The notes under the pieces were generated by a model. That model worked only from the letters and a program-made list of their open reading frames with translations, ran no database searches and was not told where the DNA came from. 64,000 nt of DNA from Prunella strophiata. Its lineage: Eukaryota > Chordata > Aves > Passeriformes > Prunellidae. The translations under genes were made by a program, and so were the position numbers. The DNA lies in contig JAZBQD010000001.1 of the NCBI GenBank assembly GCA_036583965.1, forward strand, positions 17,801,608 to 17,865,607, written 5' to 3'. Below, one piece after another: positions 39,901 through 62,900 of the stretch; positions within the stretch are counted from its first letter, which is position 1; each line of letters opens with the position of its first letter.

Positions 39901-42685
39901 TCCTTTTACATCAACTAAGCAAGTGAGATCCTGAATTATTCAGCAAAAATAAACAAGGTAATTTTTGAAGCCACTTTTCAAGAGGGAACTGGACTGACAG
40001 TTTCCTGTGAAAGAAACCACAGTGCTGTGAGGTGCTTAATGTAAGGGAGGAGGGTGCTCTCACAGGAGTTAATAGTTTTTAAAAGCTATCAGGCTGTCAT
40101 TTTCCCATTATAGTATGAAAAATCAGTTTCCCATTTGCAAGTGGAGTCAGTATAATAAATGGAAGTCTTACAAATAAGATTTTTCTGTTGGGTACTTCAA
40201 CCATGATAGAGCAATCACTGCACTCAACAATCACCATTATCAGGCTAATTTCTCTTAGTGAGATGAACAATTTCTGCTTTTGGTGACATAAATTCTCCTG
40301 TGCTGTGGTGTAGCAGCCAGTCTCCATAAAGGCTTTAAAGTTCTCTAAAATCAAAGTCCAAGTTAAAAAAAATTCCACTTCAAACCACACTTTGGCTTTC
40401 AGTCTTTCCAATTCCTACAGGAACTAATGGAGCCAAAGGGGAATGCAAAACAACAGAAGCTGTGACAATGTGAGAGCCCCTTTCTTACCAGCTCCCCTGC
40501 AGCATTACACCAAAAAAAAAAAAAAAAAAATCAATCAAAAACAAGAAAAAAAAATACTGGAACTCCTGAATTTCTTGTGCACAACAAAAACATCATAACA
40601 CCTCAGAACATACCTGATCAGATTTCCCACCCTGACAGAAATGGACACTACTTTAAAAGAAGTGTTAACAACTTTTTAAGTTATTTACATAAAAGCCCTT
40701 GGGTTTACATACTGTTTTTACATCAATAATGAGTGTTATTATCAGAAGTGAGTGCAGAGAAAGAGTCTGGTTTTGTACATGAGGGTACTTTGTGAATTAA
40801 CCTAATTTCCTTATCTGGGGGAGTTTACACAACAAAGGGAAGAAATGCAGTTTTCAATGTGGGGAAACAGGAAGGTAAAGTTAAAACAAGGGATGCTCAG
40901 GCTGATTGATTTGGAGAAATACTTCAAATTTTGAAGCCTGAAGTATTGACACTTTTTGTGTTTCACACAGGTTACAGCTCCCCATGACTACCACTGCCAC
41001 TTGTGAGAACTGTATTTAAACTGCTCTGATTCTGTATAAAAAGCACACAAACTATGCAAAATACCAACCAATTCAACCAGTAAAACACCATTCCCAGTCC
41101 CAATGTCAAGCACAGAGCTGTCAAGGGGCACCTTGTGCTTCTCCAACCACCTGATTATGCGCACCATGCTTTCTTCTCCAAACCTGCAAAAAACAAGGAC
41201 TCAGGTAATTAAACCATAAAATAAAAAGTGCAAAAGGTACAGCAAGTTTATTTCATCACTCACTCCCTCCAGCTTTTGCAAAGCCCTTTTTACTGTTACT
41301 CAAGTAAAAGCTGCCATAGCTCATGTTCCATGTTTGCTTTGTTCAGATGAAAATTAATCCTGCAGCCTTAAAGCTCACTGAAACACCAACTCTGGCAGGT
41401 GAAAACACCCATATGTTAAAAAAGGAAGCAGCAAGGGCAACTTGTGTAGTTAAACCTGAGCTCAGGGATGAAAAGCACATTTGCCAGTAACATACACCTC
41501 AATTACCAGTTCAATTTCTGTGTAATGACACTTGCCCAAGTGCAGCTGAGCAATCTTCACTGTGAAATTGGGCCAGAGAGGAGCTGCTGGTTTCAATGGT
41601 AAAACTCCCCATTCCTCTGTCAGCAACTCGTTGAATTGCTGGCTGTGGTTTTGCAATGTCTTTTACAGTAAAGAAACGACAGAAACACTCTGCAGAAATT
41701 ATTTTGTTTACCAGATTTCCCCAGTATCTCCAATGTCTTGAAAAGTTTGCAGTTCTCTTTCGTAGGCAGCATCCCAGCTGGAGTTGGGGGGGAAGAAAGG
41801 AGAGAATGTCATAATTAATACTACGAAATATTTAGATTAAAGAGGGATGGGAAGAAAAATTGAAAGATATATTTAGGCTAGATATTTGGAATAAATTGAC
41901 TGTGAGGGTGGTGAGGCACTGGTCCTTAGCATAAGAGGAACATTAACATGTGGCAGAGAGTCCAGGGAATGCCTGGAGATGCTCCAAAGGCTGAAGCCAG
42001 GCTGGGAGAGCAGTGGGTGGATTCACCTGGAGAAAAGGCTCCAGCGAGACCTCAGAGCCCTGCCAGGTCCTAAAGGGGCTCCAAGAGAGCTGGAGAGGGA
42101 CTGGGGACAAGGGATGGAGGGACAGGACACAGGGAATGGCTTTAAGCTGAAAGTGGGTAGATTCAGATGGAATATTGGGGAGGAGAGGGTGTAAGGCCCT
42201 GGCACAGGGTGCCCAGAGCAGCTGTGGCTGCCCCTGGATCCCTGGCAGTGCCCAAGGCCAGGCTGGATGTGGTTTGAAGCAGCCTGGGACAGTGGAAGGT
42301 GTCCCTGCCATGGCAGGGGTGGGACTGGATGGGATTTAAGGTCCCTCCCAACCCAAACCATCCCATGCTTCTATGAAAGGCTGAGAACGCTCTATCCTCC
42401 GTGCAGCAGTGCCACCCTACAGAACCACAGACCCTCTAAACAAACAAATAACACATAAACAAACCAGAGCCCGGTTCGTGTAGAGAGGCGGCCTTAAAGA
42501 CCTTTCCCTTCCTCTCCCCTCCCCGCGGGCAGCGCCACCTTCCGCAGCGCGGGCGGCTCCGAGCCCCGGCCCGCCCGTGCCCGGCCCCGCTGGGCACACC
42601 CGGTGCCCTGCCCGTGCCCCGGCACTCACTGCTCCCTGGTGCCCAGCACCGAGGGGCTGAAGGGCTCGTCCCCGGCCAGCGCCAT
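36765..42685 (-). CDS. EEF1AKMT2: EEF1AKMT2 (METTL10), eEF1A lysine methyltransferase 2, exons 1-5
   Basis: This is a seven-beta-strand, SAM-dependent methyltransferase that modifies a lysine of elongation factor eEF1A in the cytoplasm. The minus-strand exons are 42,630-42,685, 41,712-41,777, 41,069-41,183, 37,820-37,927 and 36,765-36,981, joined in consistent phases to 187 codons. SAM motif I is LDIGTGNG at residues 66-73, motif II GIDYSP begins at residue 89, and the post-I acidic segment FDICIDKGTFDAISL lies near residue 129. The family signature SCNWTKEELLNEF closes exon 5. The usual following exon, beginning GFELLEELPTPKF in mammals, was not found, so the C-terminus is unresolved. Its start lies about 2 kb from the divergent ABRAXAS2 gene. 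Identity is certain. Confidence 0.95.
37372..37580 (-). mobile_element. CR1 LINE 3' fragment, older subfamily
   Basis: CACAGAATCCCAGCATGGCT, then GGCTGGAAGGGGCCTTTGG and CTGCTCCAGCAAGGCC, is a minus-oriented CR1 of a different subfamily, in EEF1AKMT2 intron 4. Confidence 0.75.
37820..37927 (-). CDS. EEF1AKMT2: EEF1AKMT2 exon 4
   Basis: It encodes 36 codons, beginning AKSGYMNLTGIDYSPSAIQL, phase 0 at both ends. The flanks are a CTAG acceptor and a perfect GTAAGT donor. GIDYSPSAIQL is nearly invariant in the family. Confidence 0.93.
41069..41183 (-). CDS. EEF1AKMT2: EEF1AKMT2 exon 3 with SAM motif I
   Basis: It encodes WFGEESMVRIIRWLEKHK and, after it, LDIGTGNGVLLVEL, the glycine-rich SAM loop. 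The acceptor is TTTGCAG. The phase requires the donor GTTGGT (GT complement at 41,067-41,068), a weak match to the GTRAGT consensus. Confidence 0.92.
41712..41777 (-). CDS. EEF1AKMT2: EEF1AKMT2 exon 2
   Basis: It encodes HWDAAYERELQTFQDIGDTG and then EI, with the His and Trp codons split across junctions. The flanks are a CAG acceptor and a GTAAAC donor. The WDAxYERELQTF motif is diagnostic of the family. Confidence 0.93.
41850..41942 (+). mobile_element. CR1 LINE fragment
   Basis: The run to GACTGTGAGGGTGGTGAGGC resembles the CR1 3' UTR body without its tail. It lies in EEF1AKMT2 intron 1 just before a better CR1 copy. Confidence 0.6.
41975..42378 (+). mobile_element. CR1 LINE 3' fragment
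   Basis: About 400 bp of CR1 3' end, from the 'lump together' text GAGAAAAGGCTCCAGCGAG to AACCCAAACCATCCCATGC. It is antisense to EEF1AKMT2 in intron 1 and very like the copy at 61.4 kb. Confidence 0.9.
42630..42685 (-). CDS. EEF1AKMT2: EEF1AKMT2 exon 1
   Basis: The start codon is at 42,685-42,683 (context GGCATGGCG). The exon encodes MALAGDEPFSPSVLGTRE plus CA of a split codon and ends at a GTGAGT donor. PSxLGTRE is conserved in the family. The N-terminal segment is shorter than my memory of the human protein, which has a longer Gly/Ala-rich leader. Confidence 0.92.
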
Positions 42686-42730
42686 GCCCGGCCCGCCCCG
42701 GAACCGCGGCGGGCGGAGCGGCAGCGGCGG

Positions 42731-42860
42731 GAGGAGCCGGGCTCGGGGATCCGGCCGTGAGGGGGCACGGCTCGGGGATCCGGCCGTGAGGAGCCGGGCT
42801 CGGGGATCCGGCCGTGAGGGGCACGGCCCGGGGATCCGGCCGTGAGGGGGCACGGCCCGC
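42731..42860. repeat. 28-29 bp GC-rich tandem repeat, about 4.6 copies
   Basis: Four copies of a unit containing GGGGATCCGGCCGTGAGG follow each other, with a partial fifth. Two variants (GAGCCGGGCTC and GGCACGGC before the core) alternate, suggesting duplication of a two-unit block. It lies 46-175 bp upstream of the EEF1AKMT2 start codon, probably in the 5' UTR or core promoter. Confidence 0.9.
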
Positions 42861-42902
42861 CCCGCAGCCCTGCCGTGGTTCCTGGGGTTTGCCAATCCCC
42901 AC

Positions 42903-43527
42903 TGTGAAAAACGCCAATCACTTGGGGTTTTTTTTTTAATTTTAAAAGTTTAATAGAAAGAAGATGGTTATAAAAATAGTAATATAATTAGAGCAAATAA
43001 AATTTGAACAGTTTAGATAGGACAATACGAGACAATGAAAACAAAGAGTTATGAACTGGTTCGGGTGCCCTCCTGGGCTAGTCAAGCCCCAAAAGCACAC
43101 CCGTTTAACAAAGGATTAACCCTTAAAAGCAATAACCTGTTGCATATTCATATACCCCATGCATGATGCATAAATTCTACTTAAAACAAAGGTTTTCATC
43201 TGGTTTTTGTCATCTTCCCACTCCCAGTCTCGGCTCTCACAGTCTCAGCAATGCAGGGAGAATTTGGTTCCTTCTGATAAGAGTCATAAATTCTCTCTTC
43301 CCTGGAAGATCTGGGTGCCCTGTGGCTGCTATCTCAGTGCGAATACCCCATTCCTCCTGTAAAAAAATCTTACATCCATAGTCTCTACTTTAATTACAAA
43401 AACCACAATTCAACTGTAACACTACATTTACTATATTATTAAAACATCAATATAGCACTACAAATTGATACAACATGATACATATAATATTTGCGAAAAG
43501 CCAATCATGTAATATGCATTTTTCACA
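42903..43527 (-). mobile_element. Solo LTR, ERVL-like passerine family (625 bp)
   Basis: The element starts TGTGAAAAACGCCAATCA and ends GCATTTTTCACA. The termini are imperfect inverted repeats (TGTGAAAAAYGC), as in LTRs with TG...CA ends. Flanks CCCAC (42,898-42,902) and CCCGC (43,528-43,532) could be a 5-bp target duplication with one change. I recognise the body from songbird genomes as an endogenous retrovirus LTR. No internal viral genes are present, so it is a recombined solo copy. Orientation is inferred from an ATTAAA near the minus-strand 3' end. Confidence 0.72.
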
Positions 43528-43534
43528 CCCGCGG

Positions 43535-43676
43535 TCACCGCAAATCCCGTCCTGGCAGTGCCCGATGGGGCGTGGAGAGACCCCCGGGCTGTGGGAGGTG
43601 TCGCTGCCCCCAGGCAGGGGTTGTGATTCAATGGTCCTGAAGGGCCCTTCCAAATCCGCTCCGTGATTCCATGAAA
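43535..43676 (+). mobile_element. CR1 LINE 3' tail
   Basis: GGTGTCGCTGCCCCCAGGCA and CCTTCCAAATCCGCTCCG, then TGATTCCATGA, form a CR1 3' end. It starts within 10 bp of the right end of the LTR. Confidence 0.75.
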
Positions 43677-43851
43677 ATCAGCGCAGTATTTAAAAGAACT
43701 GTTTGTTCTTGTCAGTATTTATTCGTTGCAAACGTCACAGGCGTTATTGCTGTTGCAGGGTTTGTTGCAAGGTGTTTTAATAAGAAAGTGAGAGTGATAA
43801 ACAGCACTGCTGCACAGTTGCCTCCTGTACAGCTCCGTGTGTGTGAGCCGC

Positions 43852-44105
43852 GGCATTTCTTCCCAATATCCCACCCAGCCCTGCCCTCTGGCAGTGGGAG
43901 CCATTCCCTGTGTCCTGTCCCTCCATCCCTTGTCCCCAGTCCCTCTCCAGCTCTGCCGGAGCCGCTTTAGGCCCTGGCAGGGCTCTGAGCTCTCCCTGGA
44001 GCCTTCTCCAGACTGAACATCCCCAGCTCTCCCAGCCTGTCCCAGAGCAGAGCGGCTCCATCTCCCTCATCACCTCTGTGGCCTCCTCTGGACAAGCTCC
44101 AGCAC
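43852..44105 (-). mobile_element. CR1 LINE 3' fragment
   Basis: TTCCCAATATCCCACCCAGC, then CCTTGTCCCCAGTCCCTCTC and CCTCTGGACAAGCTCCAGCA, are the complement of the CR1 body. It stands head-to-head with the next copy. Confidence 0.87.
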
Positions 44106-44114
44106 ATCATGTCC

Positions 44115-44570
44115 CTCATGATGAGACAGACATTGAGGGGCTGGAGCTGGGAAGGTTCTGGAGCCCCAGGAGGGGCTGAGGGAGCTGGAAGGGGCTGGAG
44201 AATTCCCTGAGGGAGCTGGGAAGGGGCTCAGCTGGAGAAAAGGAGGCTCAAGGGGGACCTTGTGGCTCTGCACAGCTCCTGACAGGAGGGGACAGCCGAG
44301 GGGGTCGGGCTCTGCTCCCAGGGAACAGGGACAGGAGGAGAGGGAACGGCCTCAGGCTGGGCCAGGGGAAGGGCAGGGTGGACACCAGCAGGAATTTCTT
44401 CGTAGAAGAAGCTGTCAAAGGTTGGAAAGAGCAAGGAGTCTCCACCACTGGAGGTGTCCAAGAAACCCTTGGACATGTCACTCAGTGCTCTGGGCTGGCT
44501 GACAGGTTGGTGATCGTTCACAGGCTGGGCTCGATGGGCTCGGGGGTCTGTTCCAAACTCAGTGGCCCAA
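44115..44570 (+). mobile_element. CR1 LINE 3' fragment
   Basis: The text GCTGGAGAAAAGGAGGCTCA, GAAACCCTTGGACATGTC and TGGGCTCGATGGGCTCGG is a plus-oriented CR1. It ends about 55 bp before the ZNF143-type site of the ABRAXAS2 promoter. Confidence 0.85.
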
Positions 44571-44623
44571 CTGCTGCCACAGTTCCCCACCCTCGCCATG
44601 CGGGTACCCCACTGCCCCCCAGG

Positions 44624-44642
44624 ACTACATTCCCCATGATGC
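44624..44642 (+). promoter_or_regulatory. ZNF143/THAP11-type site
   Basis: ACTACATTCCCCATGATGC closely matches the long SBS motif ACTACAATTCCCANNATGC bound by ZNF143 and THAP11 at many housekeeping promoters. It ends 75 bp before the ABRAXAS2 start codon, the usual location. Confidence 0.7.
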
Positions 44643-44654
44643 CCCGCGGCGCCG

Positions 44655-44662
44655 CCGGAAGC
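44655..44662 (+). promoter_or_regulatory. ETS/GABPA-like site CCGGAAGC
   Basis: The CCGGAAGC core lies between the ZNF143-type site and the ABRAXAS2 ATG. GABPA prefers CCGGAAGTG, so this is a near match. Confidence 0.4.
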
Positions 44663-44677
44663 GGGCGGGCGTCCGGC

Positions 44678-44687
44678 GCGCCTGCGC
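44678..44687 (+). promoter_or_regulatory. NRF1-like site GCGCCTGCGC
   Basis: This resembles the NRF1 palindrome GCGCATGCGC with one change. It lies 30 bp before the ABRAXAS2 start codon and, with the ETS and ZNF143 sites, forms a standard housekeeping promoter grammar. Confidence 0.45.
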
Positions 44688-44717
44688 CGTGCCGGCGGCG
44701 GCGGCGGTGTGTCCGTC

Positions 44718-58180
<13,463 letters not shown>

Positions 58181-58261
58181 TTGGGGGAAAAACAGAAAAA
58201 AAAAAAAAATCCACGTGACACTGTTTTTTCATAATTGTTACCGAGAGATTTTGGGGATTTG

Positions 58262-58435
58262 ACCCGGAGGAAATGAACTACACAGGATTACTGTGCACAC
58301 GAAATGTAGAAGACTTGCACTAGATGGTTTATTCACCTTGTGATACATTTTGCAAGTTTTTTAATGGAATCATTAGGATAATCAAGTTGTACTAATACTG
58401 ATGAGGTTCATGGATGTACTGGTAAATTTAGGCGA
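58262..58435 (+). repeat. Direct repeat copy B (ABRAXAS2 3' UTR)
   Basis: This copy begins about 80 bp after the ABRAXAS2 stop and pairs with copy A in intron 8. It starts at CCGGAGGAAATGAACTACAC and ends GGTAAATTTAGG. It does not look like CR1 or an LTR. Origin is either a local duplication or two copies of an old interspersed repeat. Confidence 0.85.
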
Positions 58436-58488
58436 AATGAAATTTATAGAGATCTTGTAGCTTTTGTTGCCATATTTTCTTTAAGACA

Positions 58489-58494
58489 ATAAAT
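58489..58494 (+). terminator. ABRAXAS2: Proximal polyadenylation signal AATAAA
   Basis: This is the first AATAAA after the ABRAXAS2 stop, in an AT-rich context. It is a plausible early cleavage site. Confidence 0.35.
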
Positions 58495-59931
58495 TGGGAT
58501 GTAGTAACTAAGCACAGTTAGTCTACAGATAATGTTCTCAAATCAAAACTTACCTCTTGCACTATCATGCCTTGAATTTTAATTTTTGAAAGGGAATAAT
58601 AAATATATCAGCCGCCTTCCGAATAGCTTTCTATGGTAAGCCAAATTGGCCTTTGCAAGCAAAGAAATTTTGATAATTCTGAGAAGCCTGATTGGAAAAG
58701 ATGTGGTCAACCTCCTTCTGTGGGCATGCCCTCATCAGAGGAGGGGTTTGGTTTGACCTTTTTTACAAACAGAATGTGTCTCACTTCAACTGATGGTTGC
58801 CTTTTTTTCTGTAAAGGATGTTGGGGGGGTGGGATGCCTGGTAAATCATCCAGATGAATGTCATAAATAGAATTATTCTGGTTTCACTGGGTTTACAATG
58901 ACTTTATGCCACACTAGCCTCATTTATTGTCTCATGTGTTCTTTTAGCATAAATATGAAGTGCACATACAGGAGTAAATGACCGACAGAAGTAGTAAATT
59001 CCATCATGATTGGACTTAGGAGTCTGCAAATTAGCAAACATCAGAGACTGCTACTTGCATTTTATTTGCATCTGAGTATTGGATTTACGCTTCTAGATGA
59101 GTTATTTTATGTGATAAATAGGGGATAGGGTAGGAGAAGATTGTTTGGAGAGTCCCCTGGGTTTATTACCTCTTTTCCTCTGAGTGAACCATGTAAATGA
59201 TTATTTTAATTTGAATTACAGCTCTTGTCAGAAAACTGCCATTTGGGATAAATGAAGTGTGGTATATTTAGAGAATTTCATGTTTGGATGCACTTACTTT
59301 TATTTAAATACTGCTTGTATGCTAACGTTGCCCAAAATATGTGAAATTGTGCCACTAAGAAGTTTGTCTTATTGGATTTTATCCTTGATGTGTAAATGAG
59401 AAAATACACATTTTAAGATGAGGTTATCTGCAGCATTTATCACTTTGAGGTATCAACAGCCACTTCTTCGGTTTACACCCAGAACAGCAAAGCAGTTGCT
59501 TAAAAATTTTAATTATCTTAAATTTCCCCCCTGAAATTTTAGTCTTCTGGATCATATCCATAGGCAAAAGTCTGTTCATTACCCTCTCCTTACCTGTACT
59601 AAATTAAGCAAAATAACTTTGGGAAAAAAACGAGATGTTAAAATTGCCACTCTTCTACCATGTGGTTCCACCTTTAAACATCAAGTGCTCTGGTTTTAAC
59701 TATTTGACATTGTTCTCATCAGCCTTAACTGGATGGATTTTTGTCTTGGAGTGTTGCAATCCCTGGAACAGAGACCTTGCTGTGGAGGCACCACCTGTGA
59801 GCACCTGTGGCTCAGGTGTGGACGTGTCAATGCTGGAATCAGAACTGACAGGTTGGCAGCCACCCTCTTCATTTTTATTCTGCACAGAAACCTGCAAAAT
59901 GTACATCTCTGAGAAAGCAGTTAAATGTGAC

Positions 59932-59937
59932 AATAAA
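59932..59937 (+). terminator. ABRAXAS2: Distal polyadenylation signal AATAAA
   Basis: This AATAAA is followed by T/G-rich sequence within 40 bp, as expected downstream of a cleavage site. It is the likely main 3' end of the long ABRAXAS2 transcript. Confidence 0.4.
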
Positions 59938-59959
59938 ATCTTATTTAATCCTGCCATAG

Positions 59960-62900
59960 ATTTTAATGCTTGTCAGGTGTCACATTGGTGGAGGAGCTCA
60001 CTGGGAAGCAGAAGTGCAGCTCAGAAGTGTTTGTTCAGGCTGGTCTGCTTGGGGGACTGAGGGAGTATTCCATTCTGACACATGTTTGTACAACATCCTT
60101 GAGTTCTGGGGTTATTTAACAAAAATGTTACAAGTTTTGCTTGGTTTTCCACATAGGTGGGACAGGTGTGTCATTGTGCCCTCCAGCCAGTGCCTACCTG
60201 CAGGTATTTTCATTCACCAGAACTGCTGACTCATAAGAACAAAGGGGGGTTTTTATTTTTTTTTTTTTTTTTTAATGTAGGTAATAGTCTGGCAAAAATA
60301 CACCTGCTTAGACTTTGCAGTTTTCATGACAGTCCTGTTAAAAACAACAGTGGTGGGTTGAGATCTGTCAGAAGGCCACAGGGAGCAGCTTTAGTCCTAA
60401 ATTGTGGAGTTTCACACCTGTGAAACACCAGGGTTCCAGTTGGTGATTCCCAGGAGCAGGGCCTGTAGCTCTGTCCTCTCTCTAACAGGAAGGCAGCACT
60501 GAGGAAAAACTACTGAAAACTGGCTTCTGTGTCCTTGTGTTCCAAATCCTGGAGTTTTCCTGGAACAAGGAAATATTTTCTGGATTGATTGTGAGAAACC
60601 TGGAACTGCTGTTTCCTTTATTTCCAAATTTATTCCCCCTCTGACTGTTGATAGAAAGAAGAACAGGGATGCACCATATGGGAAGCCTCAATGAATTAGA
60701 ACCATCACATATGCTTACAAAAGGAAGCATCATCAAATATTTCTGAAATTAGCTTGGATTGACACTCTGGGAGTCTCCAAGTCCCGTCTTTGCTTATGGG
60801 ATGGAACATGTTGGCAGAAGGATTTGTGAGCATTGTTAATTCTGGCATGTTCATGACTCTGCAGGTTTGGAGTTCATGTCTCACATCTCTGGGGACATTT
60901 CACTGCCTCTGACATGTCCTGAGTTAAAATGTAAAGAGAAGCTGTTACTGTTGGTGTAGCATCAAGATAAGATAAGCAAACTGATAAAACTCCTGTTAAG
61001 TGGGAAGATGCTTCTGAGTACACTGAATGTAGCTAGAATCAGTCTGAAACTTTGCTATTTTTGGTGCTGCAAGGTTTATTTTAAGGGGTTTTTTTTTTGG
61101 TTTTTTTTTTTTTTTTTTGATAACAGGCTTGCTTTGCTTGGTTCTTCCATGGTTCTGCCTCTGAGCAGTCTGTAGATCAGCTAAAAAGATGTTGGTTTCT
61201 GGCTTCCTTTGAGGTGAATCTTCCTCTGGCTTTTCTCTTTTCTCTCCAGTATCTGTGGTTTCACACACACATTTCTCTGTCCTGTTAGATTTGTGGGGGT
61301 ATTTGCATGTACCTTTCTAATGCTCTCTTCTGTAGCTTAGGGATTTGGGAAGAAAACAGAATTAATTAGAGTTTCATTAGTAAACTGGTAAGTACTTGGA
61401 CACCTTCCAGGGCCTGAAGGGACTCCAGGAGAGCTGGAGAGGGGCTTTGGGCAGGGGATGGAGGGACAGGACACAGGGAATGGCTTCAGGCTGAAGGAGG
61501 GGAGATTTGAGTGGGATATTGGGAAGGAATTGTTCCCTGGCAGGGTGGTCAGGCCCTGGCACAGGGTGCCCAGAGCAGCTGTGGCTGCCCCTGGATCCCT
61601 GGCAGTGCCCAAGGCCAGGCTGGACACTGGGGCTGGGAGCACCTGGGACAGTGGGAGGTGTCCCTGCCATGGCAGGGGTGGCACTGGATGAGCTTTAAGG
61701 TTCCTTCCAACCCAAACCATACTGGGATTCCATAAGCTGTCCCAGCCTGTGGTCAGGACAGTGACAGGAATATCCTGTGGCAAAAAATTCCCATTTCTCC
61801 CCTGGGGGGCTCCTGCAGAGCTCTCACCACTTACACCTGCCACACCTCATGGAGCCAAGAGCAAGAATGTTCAAATTGTTGACTCCCTGTTTTTTTTCTC
61901 TTCACTCTTACCTATAAATAACCTTCTGTTGTGTAGCAGCATCTTGGCAGAAGTTCCTAAAAGAAGAAAAAGAGGAGATTCCTTTGCTGTGCACAAAATT
62001 CCCTGGATTCCCCTCTGGGCATGGCTGCTGTTATTCCCACTGGTGGGAGCAGAGAGGCTCCACAGGCAGGGAGAGCAGGAGTTCAGGAGACCTCCCTTTA
62101 CCAGAGCTCCAGCCTGGGAGATTGTTCTCCTTATTCTGAGAGAATTTCAGGCTCAGGGCAAGCCCTGCAGATGGAGATGGATGTCAGAGCAGGTCAGCCA
62201 GCTCCAGCAAGAGTTACCTTCAGGAAAGAAGGGATCATCACAATCCCATCAGCTCGTGGTGTGGGTGGGTCAGGAGTAAATCCAGCAGCAGGCTGGGTGC
62301 CAGTGGAAATCTAGGAGGTTATTCCACCTAGGAAAGTAGTTTTTTCCTCTTTCTGACCTTTAAATAAGGTGGTAACTTGCACATCCTTGTCTTTTCCCTA
62401 GGCATCATCCAGAGCAAACAAACCACCTTATTGCCTTTTCCAGGCTGATGAGGGAGAGGTGCCTGCTGAGCTCTGCAGAAGGAGCTCAAGGCCACCAGGG
62501 CTGGGAAAGCTGCTCTGCAGCACTCCAGGTCACTGCAGGGCTTTGCATTCATTATTTCCAGCTGAGATCCTCTTGTTCCCTGCTCCAGGCTCTGCCAGCA
62601 CCAGGGCTCTCAGTACTCACCTGGTATTAAAGAGAAGAGTTGGTTATTCCCCTCATGTGGATTTGTGTGCCATGTATTTATTTCCTCTGGCTTTGTTGGA
62701 GAAGGTGTTAGGCAGGGAAATGTAAAAATCCACAAGAGACAAGTCAGTAATGGAATAAACACACAGGTGTTTTGAAATTCTTCCATTATAAGCAATATTT
62801 TTAAAAAAACCTGCCTAATTTATTTTCCTGCTCAACATTTTGCTTTGGGCAAATGTGGATTTTTTTTTCCAAAGGAGGAAAAATAGTACTGCTAAAAGTT

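Larger units (their letters stand above)
42490..42890 (-). promoter_or_regulatory. EEF1AKMT2: GC-rich promoter region of EEF1AKMT2
   Basis: A CpG-rich block surrounds the EEF1AKMT2 start codon at 42,685 and includes the GC-rich tandem repeat just upstream. It is cut off on its upstream side by the LTR at 42,903. The transcription start is probably between 42,690 and 42,890. Confidence 0.6.
58181..59955 (+). other. ABRAXAS2: Probable ABRAXAS2 3' UTR
   Basis: AT-rich, TE-free sequence follows the stop codon. Polyadenylation signals AATAAA occur at 58,489-58,494, 58,598-58,603 and 59,932-59,937; the last would give a UTR of about 1.77 kb. A short A run at 58,195-58,209 directly follows the stop. 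The segment at about 58,262-58,435 is duplicated in intron 8. The transcript end is inferred. Confidence 0.55.
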
